Source of the DNA: Theocolax elegans
Taxonomy: Eukaryota; Arthropoda; Insecta; Hymenoptera; Cerocephalidae
Assembly (NCBI GenBank): GCA_026168455.1
Contig: CM047430.1
Coordinates: 27,174,735 to 27,238,734, forward strand
Length of the DNA stretch: 64,000 nt
Reading direction: 5' to 3'
Positions within the stretch are counted from its first letter, which is position 1. Every line of letters begins with the position of its first letter. A program made the position numbers and the translations under genes. The notes under the pieces were generated by a model. It worked only from the letters and a program-made list of their open reading frames with translations. It was not told the DNA's origin and ran no database searches. Below are positions 14,201 through 27,276 of this stretch, piece by piece.

Positions 14201-17200
14201 CTCAAAAAGTGAATTTTTTCTAGTTTTTTCAACACCAGCTGGGTTTACCGCTATTTAACTCAAAATCTATCAACTTTTACTTTAGAACATTATATGTATA
14301 TAACATTCATTGCTACTTATGTCTAATTTATTCTTCTGGGTAAGAATTTCTCATCTCAAGGTCAATGTTACATAAACTACATGTCAATATTCAACTTGAA
14401 AAAAGTATAAGTGCGCCACAATTGATTTTTTTTATTCAAAAGACTAAAAGAAAGCTTGGAGAAATACCTTTTAAAAGGTCTGTAGCATTATTACTGCCTT
14501 CAATTCTGTAAAAAGTTATGATAATTTAAACTTTTATGATTTTTAACTTTTTACAGAATTGAAGGCAGTAATAATGCTACAGAATTTTTAAAAGGTATTG
14601 CTCCAAGCTTTCTTTTAGACTTTTGAATAAAAAAAATCAATTGTGGCGCACTTATACTTTTTTCAAGTTGAATATTGGCATTTAGTTTATGTAACATTGA
14701 CCTTGAGTTGAGAAATTCTAACCCAGAAGAATAAATTCTAGACATAAGTAGCAATGAATGTTATATACAATGTTCTATAGTAAAAGTTGATAGATTTTGA
14801 GTTAAATAGCGGTAAACCCAGCTGGCATTGAAAAAAACTAGAAAAAATTCACTTTTTGAGGTTAGAATAACTTTTGAGCTAATAATTCCAGTACCTAAAA
14901 ATTTTTTTCTGTATTCTGAAAAACATGTTTTATATTATATTATATTGATATGAATATGTTTTAGAGGTGTCCAGTAGTTCTCCTGAGTTTTTTCAGATTT
15001 TTTCGGGGCCATTATTTTAAGTTACAAAGAGTAAAAATTTACATTTAAGCACTTTTTTGCATTATATGCCCATTTTCATGAATTTATAGCTCCCAGGGGA
15101 TGCATTTTTCACTAAAAACATAAATATGATTTTTTTTATAAAATTTTCTAAATTTTTCATCAAAAATACTTTTAAAGTAATAAATGTATGCTGTCACACT
15201 CTTGTAAGCAATTTAAACTTTAAATAGTGAAAATCAGCATTCCGCTTCGGACTCTGGAAACCTAATACTGTCTAAAAGATGTTTTTTTATAGTCAGAAAC
15301 TGCCTATAAGTTTCCAGAGCGGGTCTAAATCATTAAGATTACTTTTGATCAAAATATCTGGAAAAAGTGCCCGAAATATTAATAGAAATATATATTTGTT
15401 GCCTTATAACGATGAATCTATTAGCATGATCATTGCAAAAAAATTAATGCACTTACATTGGAGTTGTAGAAAAGTATCTCCACTTTTTTCAGTATCCATC
15501 TAATCTCCTGTAAGCTACTAAAAATACAAATATTATTATTAATTGTAAAAAATTAATTTTTGATCATTTATAATGCTGGATTTTTAGTTTTACAAATCTT
15601 ACAAGAATTATGATACTAATCTGATAGATTACTATACATATATCAACATTATTATTATAATAACTGAAGATACGTATTTAATACAAAAAATATATCAACA
15701 AATCAGATATGCGATTAATATGATTAATTGACAGTGACAAGTGTGTGAAATTCAAACAATGCATTGCTGAATAATAATAATAATGTTGATACTTTTATAT
15801 TAATCCTTCAGATTAGTATCATGATTCTTGTAAGGGTTGTAAAACTAAAAATCCAGCATTATAAATGTTTATATATTAATTTTTCATAATTGGATAATAA
15901 TATTGGTATTTATTGCAGCTTACAGGAGATTATATTGATACTAAAAAAACTGGAAATACTTTCCTCCACTCCAAGGTAACTGGATGAATTTTTGTGTAAT
16001 GATCATTTTAACAGATTCATCATTATAAGGCAACAAATATACATTTCTAATACTATTTCCGGCACTTCTTCCAGATATTTTGATCAAAAGTGATCTTAAT
16101 GATTTAGAGCCGCTCAGTAAATTTATTAGCAGTTTCTGACTATAAAAAGACATCTTTTAGACAATATTAGGTTTCTAGAGTCCGGAGCAGAATTGCTGAT
16201 TTTCACTATTTAAGGTTTAAGTGGCTTACAAGAGTGTAACAACGTACATTTATGACTTTAAAAGTATTGTTAATGAAAAATTCAGTAAATTTTACAAAAA
16301 AAGTCATATTTATGTTTTTAGCGAAAAGTGCATCCCCTGGGAGCTACAAATTCATGAAAATGGACATATAATGCAAAAAAGTGCTAAAATGTCAATTTTG
16401 ACTCTCTGTAACTTAAAATAATGTCCCGAAAAAATCTGAAAAAATTCAGAAGAACTGCTGGTGATACCTCTGAAACATATTTCCACAGTTATATAGCAAT
16501 ATTCATTTTTTTCATCTTCGATTTCACAGAGAACCAACCATATATATATATATATATAGATGATATACTAAGGTTATATACGCGTCATCTTTCATATAGA
16601 TGTATACATGATTATAATTATAACTGTATAAACATGATCTCATTAAAACAGAAAATTAAAAACATGTTGTTTCAAATGCAAGTGATGTGTAAAATGATAT
16701 TAATTAATCTTATTAATTAATAATGCAACAAATAAAATATAGTATTCATTTTTGACATATAATTAGCAGTAGATATGTAATTATAAATAATCAATTTATT
16801 CAAAAAAGCTTATCATAGACCGGGGTAGAAACGTTAAGCAATGTTTTTGCGAGTCCATATCCAGTGAAAAATAAATTGGGCAGTCAGTTCAGTAGTGACT
16901 AGTCAGTGGACGTATAATTTTCGTCTGATTTTTCATTATTCACTAGCCAATTGTTGGCGATTGACCAACTGAAAAATTGAAAAAATATACCGATTAAATG
17001 AAATAAAAATATGTAGAACAAATTTGCAGAAATTATTATATGCAAGTTTATCTTGATACATTAACTTAATCCTACAATACAGATCTAAATGATTTAGATG
17101 ACATTTTTGTAGGTTATGTATGCAAATTGTACATATTAGTATCAATTTTCTAGCAGTGCTTCGTCAGTGTTCAATGTGTATATACAATTGTGAAATATTA

Positions 17201-19778
17201 TTTCACATGGTAATATTTAAACATAAAACGAAATGTCCAGTTGCTGTGTATAAAACGTCACTCTGCACATATCTTATATATATATTTCCTGCTTTATTAC
17301 TTTGATACGAAAGAACACGTGTTTCAAAATATTAATACTATAAGGCTCAATGCGTATAGGTATAACGCTATAAGAAGCTTCATAATACACAAACATTGTA
17401 CACTTGCACTTTACGTACACTGAGGAAAAGGATTACTCACATTATATCCACGTGTCCTATAACTATTAAGCCACTAGACATTTTTCCTATAATGGGAGCG
17501 TAACGTCAAGTCTTAACAGTTAAGTTACAGGATTTTCATGTAAAACCAATCCTTTTACTCAGTAGATTTCTTTTTTGTTTATTGCGCAAGCTGATTTACA
17601 TTTTCTTTTAATTTAAAATATTTTAAAGTTGTGCAAGACAAGTTTAATGAAACCTCAGAAAAGTAATTCTTTCAGAAAAAGGATAAATATAAATGTACAT
17701 AAATATATGGGATATTCCACGTGAAGAGGTCCAATCAAAATTTTAAAATGCACCAAATTTTGGGTACACATTGCAAATGTTTTTCAGAATACAGAAAAAA
17801 ATTTTAGATACTAGAATTTATTAGCTCAAATAAAACTATTTTAACCTCAAAAAGTGAATTTTTTCTAGTTTTTTTTTCAATGCCAGCTGGGTTTACCGCT
17901 ATTTAACTCAAAATCTATCAACTTTTACTATAGAACATTATATATAACATTCATTGCTACTTATGTCTAGAATTTATTCTTCTGGGTTAGAATTTCTCAT
18001 CTCAAGGTCAATGTTACATAAACTAAATGCCAATATTCAACTTGAAAAAAGTATAAGTGCGCCACAATTGATTTTTTTATTCAAAAGTCTAAAAGAAAGC
18101 TTGGAGCACTACCTTTTAAAAATTCTGTAGCATTATTACTGCCTTCAATTCTGTAAAAAGTTAAAAATCATAAAAGTTTAAATTATCATAACTTTTTACA
18201 GAATTGAAGGCAGTAATAATGCTACAGACCTTTTAAAAGGTATTTCTCCAAGCTTTCTTTTAGTCTTTTGAATAAAAAAAATCAATTGTGGCGCACTTAT
18301 ACTTTTTTCAAGTTGAATATTGACATGTAGTTTATGTAACATTGACCTTGAGATTAGAAAGCCTAACCCAGAAGGATAAATTCTAGACATAATTAGCAAC
18401 GAATGTTACATATAATGTTGTATAGTAAAAGTTGATAGATTTTGAGTTAAATAGCGATGAACCCAGCTGGTGTTGAAAAAAACTGGAAAAAGTTCACTTT
18501 TTGAGGTTAGAATAACTTTTGAGCAAATACATTCCAGTACCTAAAAGTCTTATCTGTATTCTGACCAACATTTGCAATGTGTACCCAAAATTTGGTGCAT
18601 TTTAAAATTTTGATCGGACCATTTCACGTGGATTATCCCATATATAAATTTTGTTTGTTAAGAAATGCGGATTAAGTTTATCTACTGCTTTTAATTATCG
18701 TTGAAATTTGACATAAAACATGCGTTTGTTAAATAAAATAAATTACTAATTTTATTTGAATCTCGAACGCGTAACAAATGTTTCATTGGATTATGTTACA
18801 AATTTGCTTTATCGATGAACCACTTAACGTTAGCGCGGACTGTATTTTTTATGGCCTTGATAAGTCGCTTATCTCCCGCAGTACTATTTAAAATCATGAA
18901 TTTATGCAAATTTATCCAAAGTTTTTCATTTAAAAAGTTATTTATATTAATAAAAAAATAATTTTTAACGTTTAAAAACTTTACGTTTGTTATAATTTAA
19001 TTAAATTATAAGCGATGATGCAAATAAGCATTTCTAGGCATTGAAGAATTTTTTTTCTCATTTTATATCCACATAAAAAATGCAATTATTTCTACACACG
19101 TATATGATATGCATAACTTATCATATGTATATGTACGGAACATTCGACGTCAAGTGGTCCGATCAAAATTTTAAAATGCATTAAATTTTAAGTACAGACT
19201 GGAAATATTTTTCAGAACACAGAAAAAAAATTTTAGTCATTGGAATTCATTTGTTCAAAAGTTATAAAAGTGAATTTTTTCTAGTTTTTTTCAACACCAG
19301 CTGGGTTTACCGCTATTTAACTCAAAATCTATCAATTTTTATTATAGAACATTACATGTAACATTGTTTGCTAAATGTCTCTAAAAATTATCCTTTTATG
19401 TTAGTATTTCTAATCTTAAAGTCCATGTCTCATAAACTATATGTCAATATTCAACTTGAAAAAATCGTAACTTCGCCACAATTGATTTTTTGTTCCAAAA
19501 TTCTAAAAAAAAGCTTCAAGCAATACCTTTTAAATGGTTTTTAGCTTATTAGTAGCCTTTAATTCTGTAGAAAGTTATAATAATTTCAAGAAACAAAATA
19601 TTTTTTAGAAATTCTAATGATAATTACCATGTTAATTTAAAAAATTTTTTGTGTCGCTTTAAATGATCATAACTCTTTATAGAATTGAAGACCACTAATA
19701 AGCTACAAACCGTTAAATTAATTTCCAGTCTATACTTATCATGTAATGCATTTTAAAATTTTGATCGGACCACTTGAC

Positions 19779-19817
<39 letters not shown>

Positions 19818-22800
19818 GACACAAACACAAACACAAACACACACACACACACATATACAAGCTTTAATATTCAGTTTTTAATACAAAAATTGTGTTCAAT
19901 GATTTGTTAGATATCAAATGCAACAGGAACGACGAATTCGCTGGATAATACAATTGATATAAGGGATCCGACGAAGAGACCTTGGTATATGAAAGGTGGA
20001 CAAAGGAGACCCAGTCCAGCTTTGAGATCTCGACGTAGTGGTAGAAGACTAGCTCGCCTCTGGCCAGAAGAAGATCCTCTTGATGATCGAGTTACAAATC
20101 AGGTTTCGAACACTCATTTAAAATTATTTTTAATCAATTGTACATGGAATAATATGATGTAATAGTTCCATCTAATCGACCGAGAAATTGATGAAAAACA
20201 AAAACATTATTGTCTTGTATTTGAGTACACTCACAAAAATGGTTTCTTAATGCAAGCGGAATTCTTCTCAAATATCCGCCAAAATGAAATCCACTTAATG
20301 TTAAATGATTCTTCTGTTATTAACATGAATTTCTTCTTGCGTTTATTAAGTTTGGGATTATTTCGTGAAACAAAAAGCATAATCCTTTAAATTTTAGAAG
20401 AATCATTTAACATTAAGTGGATTTCATTTTGGCAGATATTTGAAAAGTATTCCGCTTGCATTAAGAAACCATTTTTGTGATTGTATGTATTGCAATAAAA
20501 ATAATAGATTTTGATCTAAGCGGATTTTTGTTAAATAAGCCTCGGGATGAAAATTTGTTTGCTTCAATGTGAGTGTTCTATAATCAAGCAGTTATTTTTT
20601 TGTAAAAAGTTAGTACACTAATAAATAGAACATCATATGTTTGGGAAACGGATCGTCACCAGCTTGAAAGATTACGTTTTCTAATCTAAAATTATAAAAA
20701 ACCTAGAGCGGCAGATTCTATCAATCGGTTTTTCAAAAGTTACACGCTATTACATCACAATTTACAAAAAAGAGGTTTTACTTTAAAAGCTTGTAACTTC
20801 TAAACTATCAAATATTAACATTCAAAGTTTAATAGATATAATTAAAAAATACCCTTAAATTCCGTTAGAATGGAGCAAAGTTACGACCGAATTAAGAATT
20901 TCAAGAAATTCAGATCAAAAAATCAATAAAATTAATAATGCTAAATTTTTGTTTAAAATTTCTTCAAATTTTTAATTCGGCTATAACTTTGTTCCATTTC
21001 ACCGGATTTGAGCGTATTTTTATTTAAATTATATCTATTTTATCTCAGCTTTTTATTAAACTTTAATTTGAATGTCAATATTTGATAGCTTAGTAATTAA
21101 AGCGTAAAAAATGAAGTCTCATTTTTTTTTAAATTTTGCTTTAATAGAGTATAACTTTTGAAGAAACGATTTTAGGGTCTGCGGTTCTGGTTTTTTTATA
21201 TTTTTATAATAGAAAACATATCTTATAAGGTAGGCATGATCTGTTTCCGGAACATATGATCTTCTTTTTGCAAGTTATATAAGTATAACTCAAAAAAATA
21301 AATATATTCTAAAAACAAGCAGATTCCTTTTGATTTTAAAGGAATAACATTAGGGCAACCATATTTATTTTTGAGATATATTTATGAATAGTAAATTCTT
21401 TTAGATCAAAAATCTACTTTTAAGAGTATTGTCTCGTCCCGACGATAATTATTTTATTATTTTTGGTAAAAAGTACTGCACTCAAAAAAAGGAATTCTGC
21501 TGAATAGAAGAATCCGCTTAATGCAAGAAGAAATTAATCTCACTATAGCTTCAAACAGAATTATGCTGGATATTAGAAGAAAATTTTCTAAATTGGTATT
21601 AAATAGACAGTAGAAGAATTCTTGTACATTTGAGAAAATAATATTTATATTTTAGAATATTATAAATGCTACGTTATAGAATATTTTTCAGAAAAACTTA
21701 GCATATTTTTTCTGCTTTATAGTCAAATTGTTCTAAAAGTATCTACAAATAAATTGTAGTCGTCTTATAATTAGAAATACATATATATATAATATTATTT
21801 TAAATATAATATTTATCATATATAATATTTATTTTAAAATTAGTTAATTGTAGCACATAATATAAGATTCATTATCTCGTAAAACATATCTTGTCATAGG
21901 AGCATATTTAAACAAAGCATTTAAAGAATATATAAGCCATTCATCAATTGATTCTATGCAATACGCATGTACATGATTATTGAAACCTTCTGCATTCCAT
22001 TTTTTACAAACAAAAAATATTTCTTTATTCGCATTACGCATTATATAAAATATTTCAGCAAATTGTGGCAAAATATTCTCATTATTGTGAAGGACAAAAA
22101 TATTTCGATGATAGCGATAACCATTTACAATAATCCATTTAAAAAAGTCAAAAGTAGAAAACTTATTGAAATTATTAGGTAAAAATTTCATAAAATCCTT
22201 ATATTCTGGTAAATTTTCAATTTTTTCATTACTCCATTTTATTGGCCCAAAATCAATTTTGTCGCCGAGACCTTCGTTTTGCATATAATAGTAACTTAAT
22301 GATAATGATACTTTTAGTGCTAAAGACAAAGGTAAATTTTTTCTATTCATTGAATTTCTGGCATATTTAATCATGTCTCGATGCTTTGCTTCAAATCTCA
22401 TGCACCAATTATTAATGGCTGGCCCAGAAATTAACAACAAATCACTATAATGCAACAAATAGTGATGCTTCGGCTTAAAATGTTGAGCTGGAAATAATAT
22501 TTTACGAGTTTCTAAATATTGTTTCACTAATAAGCTTAAAGACATATTTAACTCCTTTTGAACCGTTTTTGATATTAAAATATCTACTATTTTGCGTAGT
22601 ATTAAAAACCATGTCCAAACTTCCGTATATTCAGGAATTAATTCGCCTATGCTTAAAGGTAAATATAAAATTAATGTAAGCATCTCTGATGCATAAAGAT
22701 TTACTTGACAGTTTTTCAAAAAACTTACTGATATTTCCCGTGGCTTATCTTGTTGGTGTCGGCCGTAATAAAATTTAGTAATTCGATCATTAAGTTCAAC

Positions 22801-25800
22801 TAACGTAATAATATTTTGATCAAATAATTCATTAAATAGTAAAGCTAGGTCGTAACGGCAAACACCAAGAAGAATATCATGCATAAAATCACATGCTACA
22901 TTTTCTGCAGCATGAAAACTTTTTAACTTGTTAAATATGCATTCATTTTTTATGCCTGTTAATGAAACATTATTTAGTTTAACATCTTCATCATAATTAC
23001 TTTTATTTCTAATGTGGTTAGCTCTTACAAAAGTATTTGTTTGAACCGATTGCCGGTTAGCTTTACAAAATCTGCACGGATAATTGCTTGCAAAAGATTC
23101 TGTAAATCCTAGTACACTATGTACGCCTAAGTTATCGCCCACAAATAAAGAAAGAGCAAAATATACACGGTATATTTTATTTTTAATCTCTATATCCAAA
23201 CCATGTATTTCTAAATCTTTCAACTCATCAATAAAATGTTCAAAAACTTTATCAACACCAAAATATGTTCGATCGGACGTATAAAAATATACGCTACAAA
23301 TATCGTAGAAAGTCTAGACAAATATTGTTGTGGTAAACATGGTATTGTGTAGTAAACGGCTCCTATTTTATTAATACCTTTATGAGAACCTAACGGATTG
23401 TCCACATCAAAATCATCATAGTAAAAACATAGTGGAACAATAAACTTATTGGGAAATTTTGCTTTTATATTACGCCATAAGTCGCTTTGAACAAAATTTG
23501 AAATAGATCGTGGATTTTTATTATTTAAATTCATTTCATTTTTTAAAAGTTTAAAATTTCCGGGAGATTCTAAAAATCTTTTTAATTCTTTTTTAATATC
23601 TATATATTGACCCATCACACTACAATTTTGCAAAACATTGTCGCTAGTATCTTTGTTACACACTAACCGCAATTTATCGCCAAAAATAATACTTTTTGGA
23701 GGAATGTAATAACCAGTATCTTCCAAATAAAAAACGCGTTTGTAGTCAGTATTTAGACTTTCAAAAATTGTAGAAAAACGAGAGAATATATCATCAATCT
23801 TGAATTCTATATTTTGTCCATTATTGTCAAATTGACTCAAAAATTCCTTTTTTAGTAAGGGAAATATTTCATTATTTATGAGTATTTTTATTTCTTTGTA
23901 AATGATATCAACAGCAGAACGAGGTAAATTTGGAATACTATAAAATTTTGAACAAAATTTAGAAATATGACTTTTTAATTGATCATCTGAATCAAGACAT
24001 ATATCATTAACAAAATTATCTTGAATTATTACATTCTGTTCATCAGCAAAAACTGTATCACTTTTATTTATTAAATCGTCGTTATTGTCATTTGAATTAT
24101 TAAAAAAGTGTAACGCTTCTACAGACAATACTGAAGAAATTGTACTATCAGATTTTTCTATGTTTTTGCCTGTCGCTTGTGTCGTGCAATTTGATTCTTC
24201 ACTCCCTTGTACTATATTGTTATGCTGATGTTTTCCATGCACTCGTTTTAAATGTAGAATGAATGCTTTACCTAATGAAAATGAGCTGACGCAATTATTT
24301 TGCGAACATCGATACGTACTCGTATTTGTAAAGCCGTGCACAAATTTATAGTGCTTTACTAAATTTTTTGGTACCGCGAAATTTTCTGCACATTTATAAC
24401 AAAAATACATTTTAAAAGGTTGATAATAGACAAAAAATTAATGTATCTACACAACAAGAATGAAGTAAACGTATATTTTTTCTTTTAAAAATACAATTTT
24501 ATTTTTACAAATATCATAAATTAATTCTGTTATAAATATACAAACTTGATAACAAAACAATAATTACCACCTCTGTTAACCCAAACAAATGTTTTAACAT
24601 CTTAAATTTATCTTTCCGCAGTTTTATTTTTTATGTGCCATGGCATCCAAAGAGCTTTCAATACTCATAATTATCCTAATTTTTTTGTCCCATCTGGTAA
24701 CTATATTATAAACTCTACGTTGTATCAAGAGCCAAAATTGTTCGCAACTTTTTGGATACTTTAAGTTGAATAACATATAGATTTGAAACAATGTGTCCAA
24801 TGCTTCTAAGGCTGATTTGAATGTCCATACGTATTGACCCCAGGATATATAAATTTGTTCAAACGATATTAACTTTTTGCCAATTAATACTAAACACGGT
24901 TGAGTACTTTCCTTATGTTCAACGTGCCGTGCATTGCGTTCATCTAGTAATGTTTTAGATTCAGCTATCGACTGTAAAAAGTAATTTAACACTATTACAA
25001 ACAAGTTTTCTTTTATTATCAATAAATTATTATTAACACCTAATTTTTATATTAATATAATTTTAATTAAAGTTTGGTTAATATTGTAATATAAATGTAG
25101 CATAATTTAATTTGAATTGCAACAGAATAAGTCTTATTAAAAAATGAAAAAAATTGTTATCATAAGTAAGTTTTTTAAAAAGTGAAGATTAGTTCTTCTT
25201 CTAGTAAGAATTTTATTTTAGCAGAAAATATTCTTAAATTAAAGCGAATTATGCTTGAAGCTACAGTGAGATTATTTATTCTATTCTTTAAAAGATTCTT
25301 TTGTTCACAAGAATAAATAATCTATTGCATGATTAAAAAACTTAATACAAAACTAGAAGTTATAAAATAAATTAAAAACCTTTACAAGAAAAAAATTACC
25401 TTAGACCAGACATAAAAATCTTCCACGCATTCAATTTTCGAAGGCCTTCTAGTTCTCGATTTAGAAACAAAAACTGTGGTACTTGGAACCAAATACGGCA
25501 ATAAAAGAACTGCTATGTTTTCGCTGAGAGTATTGTCACCTTTTTTTTTAGAATCTTCATACAAATTACATAAAGATCGGCTATTTTTGTCAGTAAGGTT
25601 GGCTTTACGTAAAGTGTACAAGCCCGTAAAGAAATTATCCCAATTTCTCTCAATACTGAGGTAACTGTCAGGATGAGTAAATTTAAAATCTAGAGCAAAC
25701 TGAGCGTATTCAATTTATAGTTTCGTTAATTACTAAAGATAAAACTCGATAAAATATATATGAAAAATTGAATCTTAATTAACTTACAAGGCGTGGACCC

Positions 25801-27238
25801 AAGTTAGACTGCAGTATAGGCCAATCTTCGGTGAAGATTTTTGTAAACGATTCATTGTGTAGTTTATTAGAAGCACAACGATACTCGGACGTCACTTCCC
25901 AGTGCTCTTTTACAGAATCCCACGGGTCCCTGTACTTATCTAACCATTTCATATGACATTTGATGGTATCTGAAACGTTTAACATATTCGTAGATTATTA
26001 TGTGTACTTAAATAGCATGATAACAAACAATCATGAGATTATTTAACAAATAGTGAATAAAACATACCATCGAGATTTATATATTGTACGTTATCTTCTC
26101 TTGAAGCGACGCTTCTTTTTCGTTTTGTTACAATACCCGCTTTTCTCAATCGGTACAGTGTATTACGCCATTTATCACATAAAATTCCTTTAGGATTTTT
26201 TGTTTCGTTACCGTTTGTGGTAGGTGCTACATAATATAGTTCCTGAAACAAAGAATTATGCTCACTTTGTAAATAATTAAAAATAATTAAGTAAATAAAG
26301 TATACTTACAATATTTTCATTTGGAAATAATTTCGTTATGCAATTCGCAACCTTTTCAAAAAAGCTTCCTGCAGAGCTGTAAAAAATATTAGATTAATTA
26401 TTTTATAATTTCAATGTTAAAATACATGTATATTAAGTACACAGTATGTACCTTCCTAATGATATTGAGCATCTATTAATAATCAATGATACTAAATTGT
26501 TTCTAGAAGCATCTGACAATAGTTTATCTCTGTTGTATTCTGAAATAATTGCTAAACCTTCCAACGAGTCTTCTAAAATTGTCTTTATTACCTGTAAATA
26601 TATTTAAATGTATAAAATTAAAATGATATTTAAACATAAGAATATCGTTTACGTATTAACTTAAACAAATATTTACATTTTTGTGAATCAATTCAAGTGT
26701 AAGTCGTTGACACGGGTTATATTTAATAGTTGCGGTCGAATTTCCAGGTATATCGTCACCTATATGTGGAATCGATTTAGCATTATCTTTAGGAGAACGG
26801 AGTGAAATATTTGATCCAAATGTACTCGTAAAATTTGAAGATGTATTAGTTAGTGATGATCTTTTTTTTTTATTGATTGCATAATTACTACTAATGCTTA
26901 CTGCATCTGAACATTCATCACTAGATTTACCAGAATCAATTATTTTTCGTTTGCTAACACTATTTTTGGCAGTTGTGCTAGTCGATTGTTTGCTTGCAGT
27001 TATAAAATTATTACTACAACTGTCTCTTTCTAAAGGCTCTATGTCAGACACATCAGAATCAATTATTTTTCTTCCTCTAGCTTTGATGTGTTTGTCAGCT
27101 ACATTAGCAGGTTGTTCTTTACTTTTTTTATTACAATACTAGAAATAAATATTAATAATAACTTGAATTTTATATATAATTTATAACAAGTTAGTCCGCA
27201 TGCATTTTGATATCGCTTTAAAAACTTTAACTTGAAAT

Positions 27239-27276
<38 letters not shown>

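Larger units (their letters stand above)
14950..16540. mobile_element. fold-back element family G, copy truncated at left
   Basis: This long palindrome has arms of about 550 bp (…agttctcctga…, gctcccaggggatgca…, cttacaagagtgt…) around an asymmetric centre (about 15530-15890). The right end is caccttcgaa-like: catcttcgatttcacagagaaccaaccatatata, matching other G copies. Each arm carries one copy of a conserved ORF, at 15279-15503 (+) and 15941-16153 (-). Confidence 0.8.

Noticed and set aside
23280..23290. Canonical -1 programmed frameshift site in the transposase
   Set aside because: No slippery heptamer in the proper phase; a one-base deletion or sequencing error is simpler.
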